Part shown: positions 22,244 to 32,655 of the stretch, one piece after another
Numbering within the stretch: position 1 is the first letter of the stretch
How the letters are laid out: each line of letters begins with the position of its first letter
Origin: Symbiodinium natans
Taxonomy: Eukaryota; Sar; Dinophyceae; Suessiales; Symbiodiniaceae
Reading direction: 5' to 3'
Assembly (NCBI GenBank): GCA_905221605.1
Contig: CAJNDS010002412.1
Span: 1,213,886 to 1,277,885 of the forward strand
DNA length: 64,000 nucleotides
Made by a program: the position numbers and the translations under genes
Notes under the pieces: model-generated
Databases searched by the model: none
What the model was told of the DNA's origin: nothing
The model's input: the letters and a program-made list of their open reading frames with translations, nothing else

Positions 22244-23950
22244 CATGGACGACACCTCCGGATGTCTTCTGCTAAGGAGGCAACGGTTTAGAGCAGTCTA
22301 GCCTACATGGTACCCGCCTAACAGCCCCATGCTGATTGGAGACAACATCTCCGGATGTCTTCCCCTAGCGCTCCAAGTATATAAATAACACCTACAGTGG
22401 GGTCTAAAGGCTGTAAATAATGCCTAGTTTGGGCTCTTGGGAGCCGTGGGGTTCTGCTTTGGAGAGAACGGATTTTCGAGTAGTCTTAGGGTTTAGGGTT
22501 TAGGGTGAAGAGTTGAGGCAAGGTTCCAGGACTACGTCGGGTTTCGGGTTCGTAGAAGTAATTACCGGACATGCCATGAGAGTGACTTGTTGAAATGAAG
22601 AGGCTGGGACGGCAGGCGAACCTTTCACCCCAAACCCTTTTGCAGCAGGAATAACCCTAAACCCTAAACCCTAAACCCTACACCCTAAACCCTAAACCCT
22701 ACTCCGAACCCTCGGTGTGGTCCTTAAAGCGGGGTTCAGGGTTCAGGCTTTTTTCTAGGGCCCCTACACACCCAATCCCGGCCTGCACCCCCAAAAAACC
22801 CTCCTCCCCCAAAACCCGCCCACACCCACCCCTAAACCCTAAACCCTAAACCCTAAACCCTAAACCCCAAACGCTAAACCCTAAACCCTAAACCCTAAAC
22901 CCTAAACCCTAACCCTAAACCCTAAACCCTTAACACTTTCTTGAACCCAAACCCTCAACCCCAAACCGTCAACCCACTCCCCCAAGAGCATCCGCCCAAG
23001 GCGCGGTCAGGATGTTGGTGTCATTCACACCCTGTGGGTAATCTACGGTGGAGCTGGCTTTCGGCAGTTCTCTGCGAACTCCTCTTCCTTAGATTTAGGG
23101 TTTACGGTTTAGGGTTTAGGGTGTAGGGTGTAGGGTTTAGGGTTTAGGGTTTGAGGGGTTACATGGGGCTTCGGATTCGCAGGATTGAAACCAATCAGGG
23201 TTTGCCTTGAGAGAACCCCAAACCAAGCCCTCTTTTGAAAACCCCTGAAACCCAGAAGCCTTTCTTGAGCGCGGACTTGAGTTATAAGCCGGCCAAAGCA
23301 TAACTTCCTCAAAGGCAACACTGGGCCGATCTTGAACCCTAAGCCCTAAGCACAGAGCCCCAAGCCCCAAGGCCCTAAGGCCCTAAACCCTAAACCCTAA
23401 ACCCTAAACCCTAAACCCTAAACCCTAAACCCTAAACCCTAAACCCTAAACCCTAAACCTCATGTTGTCTGCTGCCTCTGGTCTGCCAAGCAACTGCTGG
23501 CTCTTGGCTCCTCAAAGGGCTTGTCGGCCAGAAGTGGGGTTCGCTTTTAGGCTTCAGTGGATTTAGGGTTTAGGGTTTAGGGTTAGGGTTTAGGGTTTAG
23601 GGTTTAGGGTTTAGGGCTTAGGGTTTAGGGTTTAGGGCTTCGGGTTTAGGGCTGAGATCCTCAGCCCCAATCCCTAAGCCCAATTCACCCTAGACCTTAT
23701 CGGTTTGGGTGCAAGGCATCAAGATGAAGGGCGACTTTTCATAGGCTTTTGATTGAGCTTAGGGTTTCCGACAACTCTTGCCATTCCGTGTGCAAGGCAA
23801 GACAACGGGGGCTTAGGGCTGTGGGATACGTTGTCTTCTGGTGACCTAAAGCTCTTTCCAGTGCTGCGCCAATGACATCAATGGCAAACGCGAAGAGCAA
23901 GTTCAGGATTTACTACGATTTGCTTAGGAATAGAGCTCGCCGTGTAAGGC

Positions 23951-24037
23951 ATTTGGGGGGTTTCCGAAAATAGGGGTACCCTTTTTAGGGGTGCCTTTAA
24001 GGCGGATTCTATTCTATGTGGGGTATAAAAAGCCTTA
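23951..24037. repeat. MITE family D copy
   Basis: TTTGGGGGGTTTCCGAAAAT and GGGGTACCCTTTTTAGGGGT, with the right arm eroded. Confidence 0.45.
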
Positions 24038-25092
24038 AACCCTAAAGCCTAAACCCTAAAGCCTGAACCCTAAACCCGAAACCCTAAACCCCAAACCCTG
24101 AACCCTATCTGGGAAACACCCGTTTCCCGTCAAGATGCCGAGCTCGGGAGCTCGCCCATGCTTGCTTCGGAGCACGAGAAGTCGGAATTCCAGTCAGACT
24201 CCGACTCCCCATCCGAGCTGCCCGTCGCCTACCGCTCTTGCGGTTCGGGGGGTTTAGGGTTTAGGGTTTAGGGTTTAGGGTTTAGGGTTTAGGGTTTAGC
24301 AGCAATAGCGAAAATGGGCACCTGCGACCGAGACCAAGGCGCATGATTTGCCTCATCAGGCGATGGGTTGTCGACGTTGTACCTCAAAGAAGAAGCCACA
24401 AAAAGGCGGCAGCAGGTCACGAACTCATCAAACCTTATACCCTAGACTTCAATAAAGCTCTATAGGGCTTTTGGGGTATATGACCCCCAATTTTAGGGTT
24501 CGTTTGGTCCCCACATCTGCAGCCAAAGCACGCGCCAAGCTGAAGCAGGCACTCACCTAGAAGAGTGCCCCAGCAACTGCCGGAGGAATGCTTCGCGTCC
24601 GTGGCGATGGACAAGTCGCAGAACATCTGTATCGATTGCTGCCACCAGCCTGCGCAATGAGAAACGGGTTTGGGTTCTAGATCCAAGAGAAACCCGAGGA
24701 ATAGAAAGGTGCCCTTTGTGGTGTAAAAGGGCTTATACGGGAACCCAAACCCTAGGGTCCTAGAGAACCTAGAGGTTTAGGGCAAGACTCTCGACAGTAT
24801 GTAGCAAGCTGCTAGTGCAAACTGGGCGCCCCTTCACCCTGTCAAACGAAGGTCTCCCAAATAAGTACCAGTAGGGGGACCCTCATTCAGAAGGGAAGGC
24901 TAAGCTTTAAGGAAAGCCCATAATCAACCGTTTTGATGTTCCGCAAAATCTAAACGCAAGGCCCTCAAGCCCAAAAAACTGCTGGTTCAGGGGCCTCTCC
25001 GCAAAATCTCGTTTGGCCCGCTGGAACAGATCAGCTCACGCAGCTCGAAGACGAAGTCCTCGCCTGGTCTGTTTAGGGTTTATGGGGGCTAT

Positions 25093-25260
25093 CATGGTTC
25101 CCCTACTACCACCCTCTATACTATGATTGAGGCCATTTAGGGATAATTAAGCCTAATCAAGGTTATTTAAGGGGGAACCTATAGGAGGGGGGGGGGGTAG
25201 TAGGGAAACAACCCTAAACCCTAAACCCTAAACCCTAAACCCTAAACCCTAAACCCATGA
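25093..25260. repeat. MITE family C, copy 4, carrying a telomeric insert near its end
   Basis: CATGGTTCCCCTACTACC at the left; the right arm GGTAGTAGGGAAAC is interrupted at about 25,211 by six or so CCCTAAA heptads and resumes as CCCATGAG. The family C terminus GGGAAACCCATGAAC is thus split. Confidence 0.7.
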
Positions 25261-27717
25261 GGCGCTGCTTTAGGGTGGGTTGTGTTCGGCTAAGCGGCTA
25301 CGTGTTCAGGCGTTGAGGGTTGGGGAGTGTAGGCGGTTGAAGGTTTCATGTGTTTAGGTGTTTAGGGGTTTGGGATTAGGGCTTTAGGGATATTTTTGGG
25401 TTTTGATGTTTCTTGCTGAGTTTGGGGTGTATAGGGGTTGTTTGACAACGGGCTCTGTGAGAGCTCTGGAGGTGGAGAGCTACGCTCCACAGGGCTTTCT
25501 ACTATCAGAGTACTTTTCCCTGATACTTCACTACTATACTGTATTACATTAAAATGTTCTTGCGTTGTAGTGTGTTTTTTCGTATGATAAGTATACTGGC
25601 AGGTGTTCCAGAGAGCTGGGGCTTCGGCCCAAGCGTTCTTAAACTCCTGGAAGAAACGGGGAAAAGCCTTTGTCCCATCCTCCCCCACCCCCCCCCCCCC
25701 CAGGGTTTTAGGGTTTAGGGTTTAGGGTTTAGGGTCCCCCCCCTCCCCCCTCTGCCCCTGTCTGCGGTCAGTCACTTTGCTGACATCTGGCCAAGCAATA
25801 CTCCGCGCAGAGGAATTCCTGCAAACGCCCTAAACCCTAAACCCTAAACCCTAAACCCTAAACCCTAAACCCTAAACCCTAAACCCTAAACCCTTGTTGA
25901 GACTGTGGCTTGCTGACTACTCGAGAGACCCTCTCGCATCTGGCCTGCTGCGACCCTTTTTGCCCTCAAAGCCTCAACCCTGAACCTCTAAACCCTCTAA
26001 ACCCTAGAAACCCCGAAACCCAAAGACCCTATATACCCCCCAAAACCCCTAAACCCTAAACCCCAAACCCCTAAACCCTAAACCCTAAACCCTAAACCCT
26101 AAACCCTAAACCCGAAATTGCAATTTCCGATGAGCCCTCGAGTTGCTTGTGATCAGGGGAAGTCGCCACTTCAGGCGTCGGGGTTTAGGGTTTAGGGTTT
26201 AGGGTTTAGGGTTTAGGGTTTAGGGTTCAGGGTTTAGGGTTCAGGGAGAGTGTAGGGTTTTTGGGCTTAGGGTTTTTGGGGGCTTCAGGGTTTTGGGGCT
26301 TTAGGGCTTTTAGGGTTTTGGGGCTTTGGGGCTGTCAGGGCTTTCAGGGCTTTCGTCGCTCACTCTCGCACACCGGAAGCCTATGGAAGACATCCTTGCG
26401 GCTCACCCTTCCTAGGGTTTAGGGTTTAGGGTTCAGGGTTTAGGGTTTAGGGTTCAGGGTTAGGGTTCAGGGTTCAGGGTTCAGGGTTTAGGGTTTAGGG
26501 TTTAGGGTTCAGGGTTTAGGGTTTGGGATTTACGGGGTAAGGGTTGAGGGTACACTCTGATCCCGATTCTTAGATACTTTTTGGCCCTTCATGTGGCGGA
26601 GTCCTGGAAGGTGAGGTGCGCAAATCGGAAGGTATCCGCGCCATCCTTCTCGATGCTGGGGTTTGGGGTTTTGGGGTTTAGGGTTTAGGGTTTCGGATTT
26701 AGGGTTTCGGGTTGAGGGTTGAGGGTTTAGGCTGGGGGTTTGGGGTTTGGCGTTTGGGGTTTAGGGCTGAGTTAGGGTTATGGGTTTAGGGGTTTAGGGT
26801 TTAGGGGCTTCAGGGGGTCTGGGGTTTGGTTTGGGGCTTAGGGCTGAGTTAGGGTTCTGGGAGTTTAGGGGGTTAAGGTGGCTTCGAGGGAGCTGAGGGT
26901 CTGGGTAGGACTTGGGTTAAGGAGGGTCACCCTACACCCTAAACCCTAAACCCTCAACCCTATGGGGTATAGAACTTTGGGTCAGAAAACAACCATGGGC
27001 AACCCCTGAAACCCTCAACCTTCCGATGCTTCATCCCCCAAGAACCTAAACCCCAATAGTTGAGGGTTTCGTTGACAGCCTCCATTGTTTCGGGGGGAAG
27101 GGGGGGGTACCCTAAACCTCAAACCCCAAAACCCCACACCCCCAACCCAAAACCCCCAATCCTAATCCCTAAACCCTAAACCCCAAACCCCAAACCCTAA
27201 ACCCTAAACCCTGCTTCTTGCAAGCAACAAAAACAGTAGCCCTACCACCTCAGCTCGCACGGAGCGCCTCGGAGAACCAGGTCAACACAGGCAGCTGCCC
27301 CTTCCTTCCGTTGGCTCCATGGCGGGTTTCGGGAATTTGGGGGATTTGGGGGATGCAGGGTTTAGGGTTGAGGGTTTAGGGTTTAGGGGATTTCTTTGCC
27401 GCCCACCTAGCTGAACTGAGCGGCCACATTGCAGGGTTCTGGCTCGATTTCCCTTGAGAACAAAGTGAGGGCATTCCTTTCGAGGCTCCCGATGGAAAAC
27501 TTCTTGCGAGAATTTGTCTACTTTTCAAATTTTTAAATTTAGGGGATTTAGAGTTTAGGGTTTTTAGGGGGTAGGGTTTGGGGTTTATATAGGGTTTACG
27601 GTTAGGAAAGGGGCTTAGGGTTTGGGGCACGCAACGCTGGAGTCGTGGGTGGTGGTGAGGATCATCCAGAGGTTTAGGATTTAGGGTTTAGGGATTACGG
27701 TTAAGGGTTTGCAAGAA

Positions 27718-27834
27718 CCTTTGGGACCAAATGAACCCTGAGATTGGGGTCATATACCCTCTACCACTAAAACCCCCAAAAATTATACGGTATATGAACC
27801 ATAACAACCCTTTTAGGATTTGTGATCCCCCAAG
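27718..27834. repeat. MITE family E copy
   Basis: CCTTTGGGACCAAATGAACC at the left, GGGGTCATATACC and GGTATATGAACC in the middle, and GTGATCCCCCAAGG at the right. Confidence 0.6.
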
Positions 27835-28033
27835 GAGCTTCAACCGATTCAAAGCCAAGTGGCTTGATGACGTCTTCCACGGCAGCCCAATCATTCACGC
27901 TGAAGTCGTTGGGGAGGCAGCAGGTCCGGATGGCCTCCGCCGACACGCGCGGCGAAAAAACACAGTCTGCGGGCCCAAAACCTTACATTCCTGCCGGCCT
28001 CAAGCCTGAACCCAAGCAGAAGATTTAGTATGT

Positions 28034-28432
28034 TGTACAAAGAGGTAAACAGGCTGTATATACCAGTGCTTTCGGCATGGTCCCCTTCAGAGTTGCCATC
28101 CCAACTCCAAAACAAGCAAAGAAAGACAGAAAAGAAGAACGAACGACACAGAAGGAAAGAACTAAAGACGACACAAAGAAGTGACGGCATAAAGGAACAC
28201 TGCGCAGAAAGAAGGACAGAAATAAATACCTGAAAGACAAAAAACCAACAGATCGAGAGAAATTGCAAATCATTCAAGTCAGGAAAAAAGCAACAGAATG
28301 ACCCGCAGCAAGAAGGAAACAACAGAGAAACAAACAGACAAGAGAACAAAACACCAACAAAAACAATCAGGCACGTACAAAGCGCAACACTGAGATTTAC
28401 AGTGTTTTGGCATCTGTGCGCCTCTTTGTACA
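28034..28432. repeat. Purine-rich block bounded by a perfect 12-bp inverted repeat
   Basis: TGTACAAAGAGG at 28,034-28,045 is exactly inverted as CCTCTTTGTACA at 28,421-28,432. Just inside lie CCAGTGCTTTCGGCAT (left) and CAGTGTTTTGGCAT (right), which read as direct repeats rather than inverted. The interior is A/G-rich on the plus strand. A non-autonomous DNA transposon of about 0.4 kb is one explanation; no target duplication was found. Confidence 0.4.
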
Positions 28433-28442
28433 GAAAGCTGTA

Positions 28443-28496
28443 CCTGGGACCCTCTAGGGCAGTTACCGCTTAACCGCAGGTGAATAGAGCCCCAGG
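28443..28496. repeat. MITE family B, copy 5 (internally deleted)
   Basis: CCTGGGACCCTCTAGGGCAG at the left and GAATAGAGCCCCAGG at the right, only 54 bp long. Confidence 0.6.
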
Positions 28497-28623
28497 TCAG
28501 GAATCAACACTGGGTTTAGGGTTTAGGGTTTAGGGTTTAGGGTTTAGGGTTTAGGGTTTAGGGTTTAGGGTTCGGGTTTAGGGTTTAGGATTTGAAGCAG
28601 TGCGAACTCTTTGGATACTTTTA

Positions 28624-28720
28624 TTGGGATGTTCCCCATTATACTAAAAGTCCTGAACAGGATTGTAATAGGACCTAGCATCCCTATTCAGGACTGTTAG
28701 TATAAGGGGGAACATCCCAA
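28624..28720. repeat. MITE family A, copy 8
   Basis: TTGGGATGTTCCCCATTATA at the left and AGTATAAGGGGGAACATCCC at the right, with inner AGTCCTGAACAGGATTGTAA / CCCTATTCAGGACT. Confidence 0.8.
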
Positions 28721-28983
28721 GATACCTCTTTGCTGTTGTTTGAAGGTGCCAGCTGCCACGGGCAGAGGATTGCACTAAGGCTCCGCCTGCCAGTTCTTGA
28801 AGAGGAAGCCTAGGGTTTAGGGTATAGGGTTTAGGGTTTACGGGTTCGTGTCAAGGCCTTTAAAATTTGGTGTACCTGCGACCTACCAGGAGGGATGTTT
28901 TTTTTGTTCTCTCATTTCGACGCCTAAGTCCGGCTTGATTGTGTGTGGCATCGCATGTCCACAGTGCAAAGAAGCGCAGCAAG

Positions 28984-29068
28984 TTGGGATGTACTAACAT
29001 TCTTATTAGGGCTCATAATAGGGGGTACTATAATCCTATTAAGGACTCTTGGTAGAAGGGGGGGCACG
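28984..29068. repeat. MITE family A, copy 9 (eroded right end)
   Basis: TTGGGATGTACTAACATTCT and CCTATTAAGGACTCTTGGTA match the family; the right terminus has lost the CATCCCAA end. Confidence 0.55.
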
Positions 29069-29157
29069 CAACAAGCCACTCTGCGCTACCGGGCCTTCTC
29101 GATCAAGGGCCGCCGGAAATCGCGAATACCCCTGCCTCCGAGGCGTTGGGCTGAATC

Positions 29158-29238
29158 TTGAGGGGTATAGTGCCTATATACCTAAGTAGCCCCTGGATAA
29201 CACCCAAATAACCCCTAAGGTCCCTTGTAATGGTCCCT
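29158..29238. repeat. MITE-like family N, copy 2
   Basis: TTGAGGGGTATAGTGCCTAT, AGCCCCTGGATAACACCC and AATAACCCCTAAGGTCCC, matching the copy at 8408-8517. Confidence 0.5.
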
Positions 29239-29439
29239 CCTTTAGTCCCTTGAGAATCAGCTGCCCGTCCACAATTTCTCATTCTATCTTAGATGGAAGC
29301 AATGCCCGGCCAAGCCGACGACAATGAACGTAGCAATCGCAGACGAGCCATCAGAGAAGGTCCAAGAACTGTTGTTGGCCAATCTAAGGTTCCCGGAAAA
29401 GCCCTCTCCCTATGCAACCCTACGTCTCAAACCTTGTGC

Positions 29440-29555
29440 TAGAGTCAACAGTAACCTAGGAAGAACAAGGGTACCTTTTTGGTTGAAAGGGTCGTATGCC
29501 AGAACCGGAACCCTAAAAACAAGGGAATGAGGGCCTACTCTGGGTCTTGGGTCTA
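29440..29555. repeat. MITE family F, copy 2
   Basis: AGTAACCTAGGAAGAACAAG and GGTACCTTTTTGG at the left, GCCTACTCTGGGTC at the right. Confidence 0.55.
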
Positions 29556-30142
29556 GTACATCGTCTTCTGACCGAACGCCCATGTTGGCCTCCGTTCTGC
29601 GAGTGAGCCTCGAACGCAAGGCCTGAGGTGTTTCGGGTCTTTATACCTTCGTGGCTTTCAAACTCCGTGCTTCACAGTACACCCAAGACCCTAGGCCCTC
29701 AACACCAAACTAATCTCCTTTAGAACTCAACTCCTACCTCCTCAACTGGCATGGGACTAATGTAGTCCTCAACCACCAAGAATTACTCAAGGCCCTGAAC
29801 CCTCAGCGTGCACTGATGCCAAGGAAAGCATGCCCAAAACAAAATTTGACTGCTTGAAGTTTCGATGAGTCTATACAGTAAGTTGGTAGGGGCGCAGTAT
29901 GCTGATCTGGAGGACGATCTAGCGGTATGGTTGTCCATTAAGGCCGCAAGTATGAACAAAACTGCAACAGGTGGCAAGACCCCAAGCTCAGCGAAAGCCC
30001 ATGGCGCTCGGTAAAAATATATGTAGCCTTCAGCCTGTGAATGATCACATGCAACCCTGATGATCTCGGAGAACTCGCTGCAAATTTTCGCGGAGATCTC
30101 GCTGTAAAATTTCGCAACGCCACTATACTACCCTCTACCCTA

Positions 30143-30239
30143 CATGGGGGGCTTCCGAAAATACGAATTGTAATCCTCTATAGACTATATGGGGGGCTTC
30201 CGAAAATACGAATACCCCTCATTTCGGAAACACCCATGT
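30143..30239. repeat. MITE family D copy with a duplicated left end
   Basis: ATGGGGGGCTTCCGAAAATA occurs at about 30,144 and again at about 30,190, followed by a single right end ATTTCGGAAACACCCATGTG. One family D element has probably inserted into or duplicated the end of another. Confidence 0.55.
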
Positions 30240-31663
30240 GTAGGTCAAATCACCAGACCAAGCCGCATGGGACTGACCATCTTTAGGTTAGGCGTCGGGG
30301 AAGCACCACGCCACACTTGAGCTGTTTGATAGGGTGCTCCTCTCAAACAAGATTGTCTGAACAAGAGCTTCCCGAGTTGAGTAGTCAGAGCTTTGGAGTC
30401 TGTGAGGGGTGCTTCAGCATCGACATTGGGCGCGTGCTGGGCTTTACCTGAATCCCACAGCCCTGAAGCACAGGTTTGTTGTTTGAGCTAGGGTTCTCCT
30501 TAAACCCTAAACCCTAAACCCTAAACCCTAAACCCTAAACCCTAAACCCTAAACCCTAAACCCTAAACTCATACTATTAGGGTTAAGGTTTTTCGGGCGG
30601 TTTAATTAGGGTTTAGGGTTCAGGGGCTACAGGAATCCGTTTGTCAAACGAAGGCCCCCCAAGTAGAAGTCCATGCAACCCTTGCCCTAAACCCTAAACC
30701 CCAAACCCCAAACCCCAAACCCTAAACCCTAAACCCTAAACCCTAACCCTAAACCCTAAACCCTTGCAGCCGTGAAGCTTTTCAGAACCGTGCGGAGGCT
30801 GGAGGCACGAATGCCCTCTGACACATCCGAGCCACCTCACTTTAAATGGGTAGATAAGGGGCTTCCTGGGGTCCTCAGCAACACTCTGCCCCTCTTGGGC
30901 TGGAAAAGCGCTCAGGGGGTACGTAGCTGTAGGATAGAGATCCTAGATCTGCAAGCTTCCAAGCAAGGTTGAAGGGCCCTTGGGGCAAAGTCGGCGAGAG
31001 CCAAGATGCTCGAAGCCTTTTTCTTCTCCTGGGCGTGAGCTGGAGTTTAGGACCCAACCCACACGCCCCAAACCTTTTGTTGAACCCTGAACCGTAAACC
31101 CTTGCTTAAGCACGGACTGAGGAACCCTAAACCCTAAACCTTAAGCCCTTAAACCCTTTAATTCCTTAACCTAGCCCCGCCAGGCCGTGCACTACTCGGG
31201 CCCTTACACCCGAAAGCCTGACTATGCAGGCCCTTTTGCAATCAAGGTGTTCATCGGGCTGGTCATCTTTACAAAGGAACCCAGAAACCCGACAGGGTTA
31301 CAATACAGCACCGGACTTCCTAAATGAAATACTGAGTTGTGCCTTCAAACACTTTGAAAAAACTATGAATAGGCTCCCCTTATGAGAAAAGAAGCGGAGT
31401 TTACAAACCATGTCCCAATGCACAACCCAGAAAATGATGCTTTGACAGCTCCATGTTACACCAGGCCTCTGCTCCAGCCCCTCTTCTCTGGCTTCCTTCT
31501 ACTGTACGAAGAAGCCTCTATTCATGGACCTGTATCAAAATCTGTATACAACATATGAAAGCGCTTCTCTTCATAGATACACGCCCACAGAGAACAAGTG
31601 TGTGCCGAACAACGAACAACGAACACTACAGCTACCACAGGCCTAGGTGGTTAGCTGCTCCCA

Positions 31664-31838
31664 TTGGGATGTTCCCCTTATAAGAAAAGTCCTTGCAAAG
31701 GGATTATAATAGGGGGTGGGGGGGGGGAAGGGGTACTATCATCCCTATTAAGGACCCTAAACCCTAAACCCTAAACCCCAAACCCTAAACCCTAAACCCT
31801 AAACCCGGGACTGTTGGTACAAGGGGGAAACATCCCAA
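31664..31838. repeat. MITE family A, copy 10: perfect 8-bp duplication and a telomeric insert
   Basis: TTGGGATGTTCCCCTTATAA at the left and GGGGGAAACATCCCAA at the right. The flanks TGCTCCCA (31,656-31,663) and TGCTCCCA (31,839-31,846) are identical, a clean 8-bp target duplication. Within the right arm, a 56-bp block at 31,756-31,811, mostly CCTAAAC heptads, splits the sequence between AAGGAC and TGTTGGTAC. The bases GGAC occur at both edges of the insert. Confidence 0.85.
31756..31811 (-). repeat. Telomeric insert inside MITE A copy 10
   Basis: Eight heptads (56 bp): seven CCTAAAC-type units, one of them CCCAAAC, and a final CCGGGAC. GGAC at 31,752-31,755 repeats at 31,808-31,811, so the insert is bounded by a 4-bp repeat, either a target duplication or end-joining microhomology. 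Confidence 0.85.
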
Positions 31839-31917
31839 TGCTCCCACATGCTGAGACCAGCCGCGAGGTTGTGCAGCATGCCATCCAGAGCAAGGCCGTA
31901 GACACGGCCTGGCTTTG

Positions 31918-32035
31918 GGTTTAGGGGTTTAGGGGTTTAGGGGTTTAGGGGTTTAGGGGTTTAGGGGTTTAGGAGTTTAGGGGCTTAGGGGTTTAGGGGT
32001 TTAGGGGTTTAGGGTTTAGAAGTTTAGGGATTTAG
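31918..32035 (+). repeat. Octamer telomere variant array (TTTAGGGG)n
   Basis: About a dozen TTTAGGGG units, with single changes to AGGAG and GCTTAGGGG, ending in TTTAGGG. The extra G is fixed in nearly every unit. Confidence 0.85.
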
Positions 32036-32561
32036 GCTTGCATGTAGGCCGCAAGAGCTGTTTCGCTCCCACACATCGGGTGTAACGCAGCCGGGCAATG
32101 TTACCACCTTAGATCCCTAAAAAAGACCCCCAAACAACCCAGCCCTAAAACAACCAATGCTCATGCAAAATGGGGTTTTAGGGTCTAGAGTCTAGGCAGG
32201 TCCTTGGGATACTGGGTAGCGGCCATGGGCCCCAGCCCTCCACAACAAACTCATTGTTCGGCTCTCACGAGATAGCCAGGTAGACATCGGACCATGTAAG
32301 AAAAAAGCGCCGCCCTGTGACTTGATTCCCTCTCCATGAACTCAACCCTAGCCCTAAACCCCAAACCCAACCCTAAACCCTAAACCCGAAACAGCTTTTC
32401 GCCCCCAAGCTGGCAGGAGACCTCGGTTCAAGGATCGTCCGCGGAGCTCGCCACTCGACTCATAAACCGAGAGGGTGACGTTCAGGAGAAGCGGATTCCT
32501 GGGCTGAGCAAGAATCCAGTTGGTGGCCCCAGGGTTTAGGGTTTAGGGTTTAGGGTTGAGT

Positions 32562-32655
32562 CCAGTTGGGGGTACCTTATTGGGGTCCTATTGTAAGGGG
32601 ATCCTATTACTTTTGAGTCGATATTGGGGTCCCCTATTTTCGTAAACTCCCAGTT
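32562..32655. repeat. MITE family D copy
   Basis: CCAGTTGGGGGTACCTTATT at the left and CCCCTATTTTCGTAAACTCC at the right, with inner GGGGTCCTATTGTAAGGGGA. Confidence 0.5.

Larger units (their letters stand above)
19500..27715. other. Gene-free repeat landscape, densest in telomeric arrays
   Basis: Arrays occur at about 20,405-20,476, 21,000-21,074, 21,734-21,848, 21,965-22,051, 22,650-22,702, 22,829-22,932, 23,375-23,460, 23,570-23,660, 24,250-24,300, 25,211-25,257, 25,828-25,894, 26,047-26,115, 26,180-26,255, 26,413-26,560 and 27,165-27,212. Orientation changes repeatedly. Between them lie palindromic elements and unique DNA without a recognisable gene; the open frames at 24,435-24,686 and 25,362-25,688 show no family signature. 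Confidence 0.6.

Noticed and set aside
27891-28349. Minus-strand open frame of 152 codons rich in Phe, Leu, Ser and Cys
   Set aside because: It is the complement of a purine-rich low-complexity tract; there are no domains, and overlapping frames on both strands are equally open.
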